The position numbers and the translations under genes are program-made. Source: Pseudomonas sp. NFACC02 (lineage in GTDB: Bacteria > Pseudomonadota > Gammaproteobacteria > Pseudomonadales > Pseudomonadaceae). From it: DNA of 64,000 bases. Below, piece by piece: positions 44,585-53,228 of this stretch. The notes under the pieces were generated by a model, which was not told where the DNA came from, searched no databases, and saw only the letters and a program-made list of their open reading frames with translations. The stretch covers positions 1-64,000 of the forward strand of contig NZ_FOEO01000006.1 in NCBI RefSeq assembly GCF_900110765.1, read 5' to 3'. Each line of letters begins with the position of its first letter. Positions within the stretch are counted from its first letter, which is position 1.

Positions 44585-45804
44585 ACTGCCGTGGCTGTGG
44601 CACCGAGTTGAAGTTGCCTCTGATCGATCTGGGGACCGCACCGGCTTCGAATGCCTATCTGCGTGCTGATCAGCTGAGTCAGGCAGAGCAGTGGGTGCCG
44701 TTGAAAGTGGAAGTGTGCGAACACTGCTGGCTGGTTCAGACCAACGATTACACGCAGGCCGACAGTTTGTTCGATGCCGACTATGCCTACTTCAGTTCGT
44801 ATTCCAGTTCCTGGCTGGCACATGCCGAGCGATACGTCGCTGACATGGTCGAACGCTTCGGACTCAACCAGGACAGTCGCGTGGTGGAAATCGCGGCCAA
44901 CGACGGTTACCTGCTGCAATATGTGGCGGCTCGGGGCATTCGTTGCCTGGGCGTCGAACCGACCCGAAGCACCGCGGACGCCGCCCGCGCCAAGGGGCTG
45001 GAGATCCGCGAGGTCTTCTTTGGCAGGGACAGCGCGACCGCGTTACGTGAGGAGGGCTGGTCTGCCGACTTGATGGCCGCCAACAACGTATTGGCGCACG
45101 TGCCTGACATCAATGATTTCCTGGCCGGGTTTGCCACGCTGCTCAAGCCTGATGGCGTGGCGACGTTCGAATTCCCGCAACTACTTGCCCTGATGTCCGG
45201 CCACCAGTTCGATACCCTGTACCACGAGCATTACTCCTATCTTTCGCTCACCGCCGTGAACACGCTCTGTGAGCGCAATGGCCTGCACGTATTCGATGTC
45301 GGCGAGCTGCCGACCCACGGCGGATCGCTGCGGGTTTTCGTGCAACGCCAGGGGGGCAGGCAGGATGTACAACCCGCCGTCGCAAGGAAGCTTGAGGAGG
45401 AAGCCGTCGCTGGCGTTAAAACCCGCGCGTTCTATGCCACGCTCGCGCCTGCTGCCGAACGCATCAAACATGAACTCTTGAGTTTTCTGCTCAAGGCCCG
45501 CGCCGATGGCAAGCGGGTCGTTGGCTATGGTGCGGCCGCCAAAGGCAATACCTTGCTTAACTACGCCGGGGTCAAGTCAGATCTGCTGGCCTGGGTGGCC
45601 GACGCCAGCCCCCATAAACAGGGCAAGTTCCTGCCAGGCAGTCGCATCCCGGTGGTTGAACCGAGCCGCATCGCCGATGAAAAGCCCGATTACGTCCTGG
45701 TCCTGCCCTGGAATCTGCTGCAAGAGGTCAGTCAGCAACAGGCCGTGGTCCGTGAGTGGGGCGCTCGTTTCGTGATCGCTGTTCCCGAGTTGACGTTCCT
45801 GTGA
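44581..45804 (+). CDS. Sugar C-methyltransferase (TylCIII/NovU-type)
   Basis: A 407-residue enzyme with the three-part layout of sugar C-methyltransferases: an N-terminal zinc-binding domain with CRGCG and CEHCW Cys pairs (about residues 3-50), a central SAM-binding domain (VVEIAANDGYLLQY; ANNVLAHVPDINDFL, about 95-190), and a C-terminal domain (about 250-405) with GYGAAAKGNTLLNYAG. Family members such as TylCIII add a methyl group to C3 of a 4-keto-6-deoxy sugar nucleotide. It overlaps the preceding stop by ATGA and the following start by GTGA. Combined with RfbF/RfbG it points to a CDP-linked 3-C-methyl-6-deoxyhexose (inferred). Confidence 0.88.
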   Translation: MNCRGCGTELKLPLIDLGTAPASNAYLRADQLSQAEQWVPLKVEVCEHCWLVQTNDYTQADSLFDADYAYFSSYSSSWLAHAERYVADMVERFGLNQDSRVVEIAANDGYLLQYVAARGIRCLGVEPTRSTADAARAKGLEIREVFFGRDSATALREEGWSADLMAANNVLAHVPDINDFLAGFATLLKPDGVATFEFPQLLALMSGHQFDTLYHEHYSYLSLTAVNTLCERNGLHVFDVGELPTHGGSLRVFVQRQGGRQDVQPAVARKLEEEAVAGVKTRAFYATLAPAAERIKHELLSFLLKARADGKRVVGYGAAAKGNTLLNYAGVKSDLLAWVADASPHKQGKFLPGSRIPVVEPSRIADEKPDYVLVLPWNLLQEVSQQQAVVREWGARFVIAVPELTFL

Positions 45805-46685
45805 GGGCGCAGCGCGTGCTGGTGACGGGCGCTACCGGGTTCGTGGGGCGTCACCTGGTGAAGCACCTGCTCGCCCGAGGCTCTTCGGTGCGTGCCGTGG
45901 CACGCAATCCGGAAACGGCCCGGGCGATGCCCTGGTTCAACGAGGTCGAGTTCGTCAGTGCGGACATTCATGCCCTGGACGCGGACGTCCAGGCGCTGGC
46001 GACGGGAATGGACGCGCTGGTCCACCTGGCATGGCCGGGCTTGCCTAACTACCGCGACTTGTTCCACTTCGAGCACAACCTGTTCGCCGATTACCGCTTT
46101 ATCAAGCACGTCATTCAGTCGGGTGTCCCTCAGGTGCTGGTCACCGGGACCTGTTTCGAATACGGCATGCAGAGCGGGCCCATGAGCGAGGAGACGCTGC
46201 CACAGCCGACCAATCCTTACGGGTTGGCCAAGCATACGCTGCGACTTTTTCTGGAGGCGTTGCAGGCACACCACCCGTTTGTATTGCAATGGGTGCGCTT
46301 GTTCTATCTGCACGGGGCCGGTCAGAACCCCAATAGCCTGCTCGCCAGCCTGGACAGGGCGATAGACAGTGGCGCCGAGCGATTCGATATGTCAGCGGGC
46401 GATCAATTGCGTGACTACCTGGACATCGACATCGCTGCCGGGTATCTGGCAGACGTACTCGAGCGAGCGCATTTTTCCGGAATCGTGAACTGCTGCAGCG
46501 GTGTACCGATTTCCGTCCGCGCCTTGGTGGAGGCACGACTGCGCGAACGCAACGCTTCCATCGAATTGAATCTGGGCCATTACGGTTATGCCAGCCATGA
46601 GCCGATGGCGTTCTGGGGAGATGCCATGCGCTTGCGCGCGCTGCGTCAGCAAGACCCTGCGCCTCTCGGAGGCAGCCATACATGA
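45801..46685 (+). CDS. NAD-dependent epimerase/dehydratase (probable 4-ketoreductase of the CDP sugar)
   Basis: A 294-residue extended SDR. The start is a GTG overlapping the previous stop (GTGA); the nucleotide-binding motif TGATGFVGRHLVK begins at residue 9, and the catalytic YxxxK is in NPYGLAKHTLRLFL. Such enzymes close deoxysugar pathways by reducing the C4 ketone. Its place as fifth gene after rfbF, rfbG, epimerase and C-methyltransferase supports that role; an epimerase activity is the alternative. Confidence 0.84.
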   Translation: MRAQRVLVTGATGFVGRHLVKHLLARGSSVRAVARNPETARAMPWFNEVEFVSADIHALDADVQALATGMDALVHLAWPGLPNYRDLFHFEHNLFADYRFIKHVIQSGVPQVLVTGTCFEYGMQSGPMSEETLPQPTNPYGLAKHTLRLFLEALQAHHPFVLQWVRLFYLHGAGQNPNSLLASLDRAIDSGAERFDMSAGDQLRDYLDIDIAAGYLADVLERAHFSGIVNCCSGVPISVRALVEARLRERNASIELNLGHYGYASHEPMAFWGDAMRLRALRQQDPAPLGGSHT

Positions 46686-46800
46686 TCGTTCTCAAGGTGC
46701 CAGGCCCGATCTCCACTTTTCATCCATCATTTCCAGATTCGGCCATGGGCCGGATGGCGGGACAACGCTAATGCACAGTCATCCAATCGCGAGAATCCAC

Positions 46801-49695
46801 ATGTCGCTTGACGAGCAGCTCACCCTGGTGGTCTTGACCCATAACCGACCGGCCTTTCTGCGTCGCACCCTGCAGTTCTATAGCACCTTGCCTGCCCGCG
46901 TGTTGGTGCTGGACTCGTCGCCTGAATCGGCTGGTGCTATCGCTGAGTTGTTTCCGCAGGTCGATTACCGGCATTTGCCGCAGTTTTCCTATTCCGGTCT
47001 GCAGGAGAAGGTCGCCTACGGCGTCGGTCAGGTCACAACGCCGTTCATGACCTTCGTGCCCGATGATGATTTTCTGCTGCATGACGCGTTGGTCCAGTCG
47101 GTTGATTTTCTCGCTGCCCATCCAGATTACGGTCTGTGTCACGGCTACTGCCTGATGTACCTGGCATACGGCAACAAGGTCGAGTACTTCCGCCGAGACA
47201 AGAAAGTTTGCGAGGACTATGCAAGCGAAGATGCGGCCGAGCGCGTGTTGAGCTACCTGGGCCAGTACATTCCGCCGTTCTATGCGGTGACGCGTACCGA
47301 GCTGTTGCTGCGCTGGTATGCGGCACTGCCCAAGGGGACAGGGTTTGAATTGCAGGAGTTTGGCCACGCCTACTTCTTGCTGTCCTGCGCCAAGGCAAGA
47401 ATCCTTCCGATTCCCTATGTGGTGCGTGAGGTCAATTACCTGCGCTCCGAGCATCAGACCGACATTCTGGCCAAACTCTGCGATCCCGATCCGCGCTCTG
47501 AAGCGGAGCGTCAGCAGTTCGTCAGCTTTCTGGGGGCGCTCGATACGGGGCTGAACGACAAAGCGCTGCAGGAACGCACTCAGGTCGCGCTGGCGTCGAT
47601 CTCGGCCCTCAAAACCTGTTTGCAGGAAGCGCGTTCACTGACATTGACCAGCATTATCTTTTCTCGCTGGAATGACGTTTTTGCGCCGGTTGATAGAGAG
47701 TTCGGGCCACGGCAGTTCGTGGAGATGCCGTTCTACAACCAGGCGTTCTTCGACGTGCTGAGCGATGTCGAGTTTCTGATCCATGCGATGCCTGCCGGTA
47801 AGCTGCAAATGGAGCAGCTCGAGGGGGTCTGGACCCAACAGGAACTGCTGTTGCGCACCCACGAAAACGACACTTCGGAAACCATTGCCAACCGGCTGTG
47901 GGAGGCCATGACGCTCAATATCTTCAACCCTCATATCGTCGAGCCCTTGCTTGAGCTGATGGCGGAGCAGGACGACCAGGAAGAGGTCGAGCAGCTGTCG
48001 CGCTGGCTGGAACGCCTCAAGTCGGTTCAGCGCGAGGATCATCGGGTGCGTTTCAACGACATGCCGTCCGGTCGTGTGCTGCAATGGCTCGACGCGCGTA
48101 AGCCGGGGGCCGAAGACGTACAGGCCATCACCACGCGTATTGCCGAGTTGGGTGGCTGTCCGCAGTTCGGCATTCTGCTGCTGGACCTGGAAGACGACAT
48201 GAGCAAACTGCAGCTCACCCTCGACAGTCTTGTCGAAGGACACTGCAAAAACTTCAAAGTGGTGGTCTTCACCACCGGGGAGCCGCCAGCGGCGACCACT
48301 GTGCAGAACACCCTTCACTTCGTCAAAGTCAGCAAGAACAACTGGGTTGAAAAGGTTAACCAGACCGCCCGGCAGTCTTCCTGCGACTGGCTGATGCTCG
48401 CTGAGGTCGGCGACGAGTTCACGCCGGGCGGTTTGTTGCGTGCGGCGTTGGAGCTGCAGGCGGCACCGGAATGCCGAGCGGTGTTCGCTGACGAAATTCA
48501 GCGTTTGCCCGGCGGCGCGCTGACCCACGTCATGCGGCCTGGCTTTAACCTGGACCTGTTGCAGAGCCATCCGTCCCTGATGTCCCGTCATTGGCTGATG
48601 CGTCGCGACGTCTTGCTGGAAGCGGGTGGCTATTCGGCTGATTTTGAGCAGGCGCCAGAGTTTGAGTTGCTGCTGCGCGTGATCGAGAAGGGCGGGCTGG
48701 CATGGCTGGCCCATCTGGACGAGCCGCTGTTGATCTGTGACGCGTTGCCCACGGACGAAAACCCCCATCAGCGTCTTGCACTGACCCGCCACCTGAACCA
48801 GCGTGGCTACAAGGCCCAGGTCAGCGCCGCTGCCGATGGCGCCTGGCGTATCGACTACCGCCACAGCCAGCGCCCGCTGGTGTCCATCCTCCTTCGCAGC
48901 GAAGACAACCTGGAGGATCTGCAGCGGTGTCTGTCCAGCATCTTGCTGCGCACCCGCTATTCGAATTACGAAGTGCTGATCGCCGACAACCACAGTGAGT
49001 CGCCTGAGCTGGTCGACTGGCTGGCGCGACAGGAAAAGGCGCGCGTGTCGGTCATGCGGATGCCTCGGCGCTTGAGTCACGCAGCCCTTGCGAACGCTGC
49101 CCGGCAGAAGGCGAAGGGTGAGTATCTGGTGCTGTTATCTGCCCAGGCTGAAGTGGTCAGCCCGAACTGGATCGATTCATTGTTGAACCATGCCTTGCGT
49201 CCTGAAATCGGGGTCGTCGGCGCGAAGCTGCTTGATCGAAGTGACCGTGTGAGCCAGGCGGGGCTGATCCTGGGCATGAACGGTGGCGTGGGCTCGGCCT
49301 TTATCGGCGAAGCCAAAGATGCGCAAGGCTACATGCAACGTCTGGTGCTGGATCAGAACTATGGTGCGGTGTCCGACGCCTGTCTGATGGTGCGTGCAGA
49401 GGTATTCGATGCGGCAGGCGGTCTGGACGAGGAGACGTTTGCTGAGGCCTTTAGTGATGTCGACTTGTGTCTGAAGCTTGCCCAGGCCGGGTACATGACG
49501 GTTTGGACGCCGCAGGTGCATGTGGTGCATCCGGGCACCTTGCCGCAGGCACCTGAGGCGTTGGCTGCCCTTCAACACAAATGGGCCGATGCGTTTGCTC
49601 ATGACCTGGCATACAACAAGAACCTGGCGCTCACCGGCAAGGGCTTCACCCTTGGCGAAAGTTCCGGGTCCACATGGGCCCAGTTGCTCGCCTAA
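46801..49695 (+). CDS. Large glycosyltransferase with three GT2-type modules (TIGR00180-like N-terminus)
   Basis: About 965 residues. Residues about 5-260 form a GT2-like domain with LTLVVLTHNRPAFLRRTL and the acidic motif FVPDDDFLL, of the TIGR00180 kind. A middle linker follows, then two modules homologous to the middle of the two 1170-1200-residue transferases: about 450-670 (RPGFNLDLLQSHPSLMSRHW) and about 690-940 (PLVSILLRSEDNL). In the last module the acidic motif is replaced (LVLLSAQAEVVSP), so it is probably not catalytic. There is no C-terminal GT4 part. The start is uncertain: ATG 46771 or 46801; the open frame goes back to 46588 inside the previous gene. It separates the CDP-sugar genes from the pse genes. 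Confidence 0.85.
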   Translation: MSLDEQLTLVVLTHNRPAFLRRTLQFYSTLPARVLVLDSSPESAGAIAELFPQVDYRHLPQFSYSGLQEKVAYGVGQVTTPFMTFVPDDDFLLHDALVQSVDFLAAHPDYGLCHGYCLMYLAYGNKVEYFRRDKKVCEDYASEDAAERVLSYLGQYIPPFYAVTRTELLLRWYAALPKGTGFELQEFGHAYFLLSCAKARILPIPYVVREVNYLRSEHQTDILAKLCDPDPRSEAERQQFVSFLGALDTGLNDKALQERTQVALASISALKTCLQEARSLTLTSIIFSRWNDVFAPVDREFGPRQFVEMPFYNQAFFDVLSDVEFLIHAMPAGKLQMEQLEGVWTQQELLLRTHENDTSETIANRLWEAMTLNIFNPHIVEPLLELMAEQDDQEEVEQLSRWLERLKSVQREDHRVRFNDMPSGRVLQWLDARKPGAEDVQAITTRIAELGGCPQFGILLLDLEDDMSKLQLTLDSLVEGHCKNFKVVVFTTGEPPAATTVQNTLHFVKVSKNNWVEKVNQTARQSSCDWLMLAEVGDEFTPGGLLRAALELQAAPECRAVFADEIQRLPGGALTHVMRPGFNLDLLQSHPSLMSRHWLMRRDVLLEAGGYSADFEQAPEFELLLRVIEKGGLAWLAHLDEPLLICDALPTDENPHQRLALTRHLNQRGYKAQVSAAADGAWRIDYRHSQRPLVSILLRSEDNLEDLQRCLSSILLRTRYSNYEVLIADNHSESPELVDWLARQEKARVSVMRMPRRLSHAALANAARQKAKGEYLVLLSAQAEVVSPNWIDSLLNHALRPEIGVVGAKLLDRSDRVSQAGLILGMNGGVGSAFIGEAKDAQGYMQRLVLDQNYGAVSDACLMVRAEVFDAAGGLDEETFAEAFSDVDLCLKLAQAGYMTVWTPQVHVVHPGTLPQAPEALAALQHKWADAFAHDLAYNKNLALTGKGFTLGESSGSTWAQLLA

Positions 49696-49719
49696 GACCG
49701 ACAGGTAAAGGTATTCGCC

Positions 49720-50721
49720 ATGTTTAACGGCAAATCGGTATTCATCTCTGGCGCAACCGGTTCGTTCGGCCGCCAGTTCATCCGCACGCTGCTGGAGCGT
49801 TATCAGCCTCGGCGCGTGGTGGTTTTCTCCCGCGACGAGCTGAAGCAGTACGAAATGCAGCAGGAATTCAATGCGCCCTGCATGCGTTATTTTCTCGGCG
49901 ATGTGCGGGATGCCGATCGTTTGCAGCAGGGCATGCGCGGGATCGACTACGTCGTGCACGCGGCCGCCCTGAAACACGTTCCCGCGGCTGAATACAACCC
50001 GACCGAGTTCATCCGTACCAACGTCAATGGCGCGGAAAACATCATTGCCGCCGCCATCGCCAATGGCGTGCAGAAAGTCATCGCGCTGTCGACCGACAAG
50101 GCCGCCAGCCCGATCAACCTGTACGGCGCGACCAAGCTGCTGTCGGACAAACTGTTCGTGGCCGCGAACAATATCGGCGGGGAAGAGCAGACCCGTTTTG
50201 CCGTGGTGCGTTATGGCAACGTGGCAGGCTCGCGCGGCTCGATCGTGCCGTTCTTCAATAAGCTGATCGCGAGCGGTGCCAAGGAACTGCCGATCACCGA
50301 CCCCCGAATGACCCGCTTCTGGATCACCCTGGACCACGGTGTCGATTTCGTCATGCAGAGTTTCGAGCGCATGCACGGGGGTGAAGTCTTCGTGCCGAAG
50401 ATCCCTTCGGTGCGCATCGTCGATCTGGCCCATGCCATGGCGGCCGAACTGCCGCACAAGGTGGTCGGGATTCGCCCGGGCGAAAAGCTTCACGAGCTGA
50501 TGGTCCCGCAGGATGACGCGCGCATGACCCTGGAGTTCAAGGATCATTACACCATCGTGCCGTCGATCCGGTTCAACAACGTCGACACCGATTTCGCAGT
50601 CGACGCGACGGGCGAAAAAGGTCAGCCGGTGTCAGACGACTTCGAGTACCGCTCCGACACCAACCCGGACTTCATGTCGGTCCGCCAGATCGGCGATCTG
50701 CACGCCGCCATCAAGCCATGA
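49720..50721 (+). CDS. pseB: UDP-N-acetylglucosamine 4,6-dehydratase (inverting) PseB
   Basis: A 333-residue SDR enzyme with ISGATGSFGRQFIRTLL at the N-terminus, STDKAASPINLYGATKLLSD holding the catalytic Lys/Tyr region, and VVRYGNVAGSRGSIVPFF. It performs the first step of pseudaminic acid synthesis, dehydration with C5 inversion of UDP-GlcNAc. Length and motifs match PseB/FlaA1. It heads the pseBC-methylase-FGI run; its stop overlaps the pseC start. Confidence 0.96.
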   Translation: MFNGKSVFISGATGSFGRQFIRTLLERYQPRRVVVFSRDELKQYEMQQEFNAPCMRYFLGDVRDADRLQQGMRGIDYVVHAAALKHVPAAEYNPTEFIRTNVNGAENIIAAAIANGVQKVIALSTDKAASPINLYGATKLLSDKLFVAANNIGGEEQTRFAVVRYGNVAGSRGSIVPFFNKLIASGAKELPITDPRMTRFWITLDHGVDFVMQSFERMHGGEVFVPKIPSVRIVDLAHAMAAELPHKVVGIRPGEKLHELMVPQDDARMTLEFKDHYTIVPSIRFNNVDTDFAVDATGEKGQPVSDDFEYRSDTNPDFMSVRQIGDLHAAIKP

Positions 50722-51878
50722 TTCCGTACGGTCGCCAGAGCCTCGATCAGGCCGACATCGATGCGGTGGTCGAGGTGCTCAAGTCCGACTGGCTGACGCA
50801 GGGCCCGACCATCGAGCGCTTCGAAGCGGCCATGGCCGAGCGTTGCGAGGCGGCATTTGGCGTTGCGGTGTGCAATGCCACGGCGGCGCTGCACATCGCC
50901 TGTCTGGCGGCCGGGCTGGGCGAGGGCGACATATTGTGGACCAGCCCCAACACGTTTCTGGCGTCGGCCAACTGCGGCCGATACTGTGGCGCCGACGTCG
51001 ATTTCGTCGACATCGACCCGCTGACCTGGAACCTCGATGCTCAGGCCCTTGAGCGCAAGCTGGTAGCCGCCGAGCGAACCGGAACACTCCCCAAAGTGCT
51101 GGTGGCCGTGGCGTTTTCGGGGCAGAGCTGTGACATGCGCACGGTGGCTGAACTGGCCCGCCGCTATGGTTTTACGGTCATCGAGGACGCTTCCCACGCG
51201 GTGGGCGCGCGGTACGCAGGACGTCCGGTCGGCTGCGGTGAGTTCGCCGACATGACCGTGTTCAGCTTCCACCCGGTGAAAATCATCACCACAGGCGAGG
51301 GCGGCCTGGTGTTGACCAATCGTCCCGATCTGGCGCAACGGCTGTGTCGTCTGCGCAGCCACGGCATGACCCGTGATCCCGCGCAGATGGACGAACCCAG
51401 CCATGGGCCGTGGTACTACCAACAAATCGAGCTGGGCTTCAATTACCGCATCACCGACATGCAGGCCGCGCTGGGTTTGTCGCAGTTGACCAAGCTCGAT
51501 GGGTTTCTGGCCCGTCGTCGTGAACTCGCCGCGCGCTATCTGCGCCTGCTTGCCTATCTGCCGCTGACGTTGCCGACGTTGCAGGCCGAGGCCGAGTCCG
51601 CGTGGCACCTGTTCGTCGTGCGCTTGCAGACCGAGCGCCTGACCCTCGGCCATCGGCAGGTATTCGAAGGCTTGCGTGCGGCAGGCATCGGCGTCAACGT
51701 GCATTACATTCCGCTGCATTTGCAGGCGTACTACCGGGACCTGGGTTTTGTGGCGGGGGACTTCCCCGAAGCAGAAGCCTATTACGCCCAAGCCATCAGT
51801 CTGCCGCTGTTCCCGGCGATGACCGATGCCGAACAAGACTATGTGATCGATCAGCTCAAACAGCTGTTGATCATTTGA
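50718..51878 (+). CDS. pseC: UDP-4-amino-4,6-dideoxy-AltNAc aminotransferase PseC
   Basis: A 386-residue DegT/DnrJ-family PLP aminotransferase beginning MIPYGRQSLDQADIDAVVEV, as in PseC. The PLP lysine is in SFHPVKIITTGEGG, with Asp in EDASHAVGA. It transaminates the PseB product at C4. ATGA overlap with pseB shows translational coupling. Confidence 0.95.
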   Translation: MIPYGRQSLDQADIDAVVEVLKSDWLTQGPTIERFEAAMAERCEAAFGVAVCNATAALHIACLAAGLGEGDILWTSPNTFLASANCGRYCGADVDFVDIDPLTWNLDAQALERKLVAAERTGTLPKVLVAVAFSGQSCDMRTVAELARRYGFTVIEDASHAVGARYAGRPVGCGEFADMTVFSFHPVKIITTGEGGLVLTNRPDLAQRLCRLRSHGMTRDPAQMDEPSHGPWYYQQIELGFNYRITDMQAALGLSQLTKLDGFLARRRELAARYLRLLAYLPLTLPTLQAEAESAWHLFVVRLQTERLTLGHRQVFEGLRAAGIGVNVHYIPLHLQAYYRDLGFVAGDFPEAEAYYAQAISLPLFPAMTDAEQDYVIDQLKQLLII

Positions 51879-51909
51879 AGTGAACGTTTCTGGTTTACGG
51901 ACCTATGAC

Positions 51910-52530
51910 ATGCGTGATCTGACTGAGCAAGAGCGGTTCTGGCAAGGCGATTTCGGCGATCAGTACGTGGAGCGCAACCAGGGACGAGGACTGGTCTCAG
52001 CCAGTGTCGCCCTCTTTGCCAAAGCGTTGGGTCGTACGCAGGGGCTCCAGAGCGTGCTCGAACTGGGGACCAACACCGGCAACAATTTGCTGGCGCTCAG
52101 TCAGTTGCTGCCGGCCTGCGAATTTTACGGAGTCGAGATCAACGCGAAAGCGCACGCCCAGGCGCAAGCGTTGGACATCGGGAACATCTGGCGAGGCTCG
52201 TTGTTCGACTTCCCGCGTGAGCGCCGCTATGACCTGACCCTGAGCAAGGGCGTGCTGATTCACTTGGCACCTGAGCTGCTGAGCAAGGCGTACGATCAGC
52301 TGTATCATCTCAGTTCTCGCTATGTGTTGATCGCTGAGTACTACAACCCGGTCCCGGTGGAAGTCTCCTATCGCGGTAACAGCGACAAACTGTTCAAGCG
52401 GGATTTTGCAGGTGAGATGCTTGATCGTTTTACCGATCTGCACCTGTTGGATTATGGCTTCGGTTATCACCGTGATCCGCAGTTTCCGGTCGACGACATC
52501 ACCTGGTTTCTTCTGGAAAAACGTCCATGA
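51910..52530 (+). CDS. Pseudaminic acid biosynthesis-associated methylase
   Basis: A 206-residue SAM-dependent methyltransferase resembling the TIGR03587 family, which is known mainly from pse operons. Features: EQERFWQGDFGDQYVERN at the N-terminus, LELGTNTGNNLLAL as SAM motif I, LSKGVLIHLAPELL, and LIAEYYNPVPVEVSYRG. ATG 51910 fits family starts; a GTG at 51880 would extend it by ten residues. Its stop overlaps pseF by ATGA. It probably methylates a Pse precursor or Pse itself, but the target is not established. Confidence 0.85.
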   Translation: MRDLTEQERFWQGDFGDQYVERNQGRGLVSASVALFAKALGRTQGLQSVLELGTNTGNNLLALSQLLPACEFYGVEINAKAHAQAQALDIGNIWRGSLFDFPRERRYDLTLSKGVLIHLAPELLSKAYDQLYHLSSRYVLIAEYYNPVPVEVSYRGNSDKLFKRDFAGEMLDRFTDLHLLDYGFGYHRDPQFPVDDITWFLLEKRP

Positions 52531-53228
52531 GCGCGGTGGCGATCATTCCGGCGCGCGGCGGCAGCCAGCGCATTGCGCGCAAGAATCTGAAGCTGTTCAA
52601 CGGCGAGCCGATGATCGTCGGCTCGATTCGCAAAGCCTTGGCCAGCGGGCTGTTCGAGCGCGTCGTGGTCAGTACCGACGACGATGAAATTGCCGACGTG
52701 GCGCGTGCCTATGGGGCAGAAGTGCCGTTCATGCGGCCTGCCGACCTGGCCGATGCCTACACCGGCACGGCGGCGGTGATTCAACACGCCATTCGCGCCC
52801 TCGACCAACGTTACGATTTCACCTGCTGCCTCTACGCGACCGCGCCGCTGTTGCAGACCCGGTTCCTGCGTCAGGGTCTGCAAGCGTTGCAGGCAGCGCC
52901 CGAGAAGTCCTATGCGTTCTCGGTGTGTGGGTTTGGCTTCCCGATTCAACGGGCGTTGCTGATCAACGATGACGGCAGCCTGGACTCCATGCACCCCGAA
53001 TATCGCACTGTGCGCTCCCAGGACTTGCCCGCAGCCTATCAGGACGCCGGGCAGTTCTACTGGGGCCGCAGCGAAGCGTGGCTGCGTGGCGACGTGATTT
53101 TTTCGTCGCAGAGTCTGCCGGTGGTCCTGCCACGCCACCTGGTTCAGGACATCGACAACGAGGAGGACTGGGTGCGTGCCGAATACCTTTATGCCGCACT
53201 CAAGGCGGGCGGAGCGCTGGAGCCGTGA
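52527..53228 (+). CDS. pseF: Pseudaminic acid cytidylyltransferase PseF
   Basis: A 233-residue CMP-sugar synthetase, with IIPARGGSQRIARKNLKLFN at the N-terminus binding CTP. ADLADAYTGTAAVIQHAI and CCLYATAPLLQ are further family segments. It activates pseudaminic acid as CMP-Pse, the donor for flagellin O-glycosylation. Overlaps both the methylase gene and pseG by four bases. Confidence 0.95.
   Translation: MSAVAIIPARGGSQRIARKNLKLFNGEPMIVGSIRKALASGLFERVVVSTDDDEIADVARAYGAEVPFMRPADLADAYTGTAAVIQHAIRALDQRYDFTCCLYATAPLLQTRFLRQGLQALQAAPEKSYAFSVCGFGFPIQRALLINDDGSLDSMHPEYRTVRSQDLPAAYQDAGQFYWGRSEAWLRGDVIFSSQSLPVVLPRHLVQDIDNEEDWVRAEYLYAALKAGGALEP

Noticed and set aside
47635..49080. 481-codon minus-strand frame opposite the third giant glycosyltransferase
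   Set aside because: Antisense shadow: the plus-strand protein has recognisable GT2 motifs throughout this stretch.
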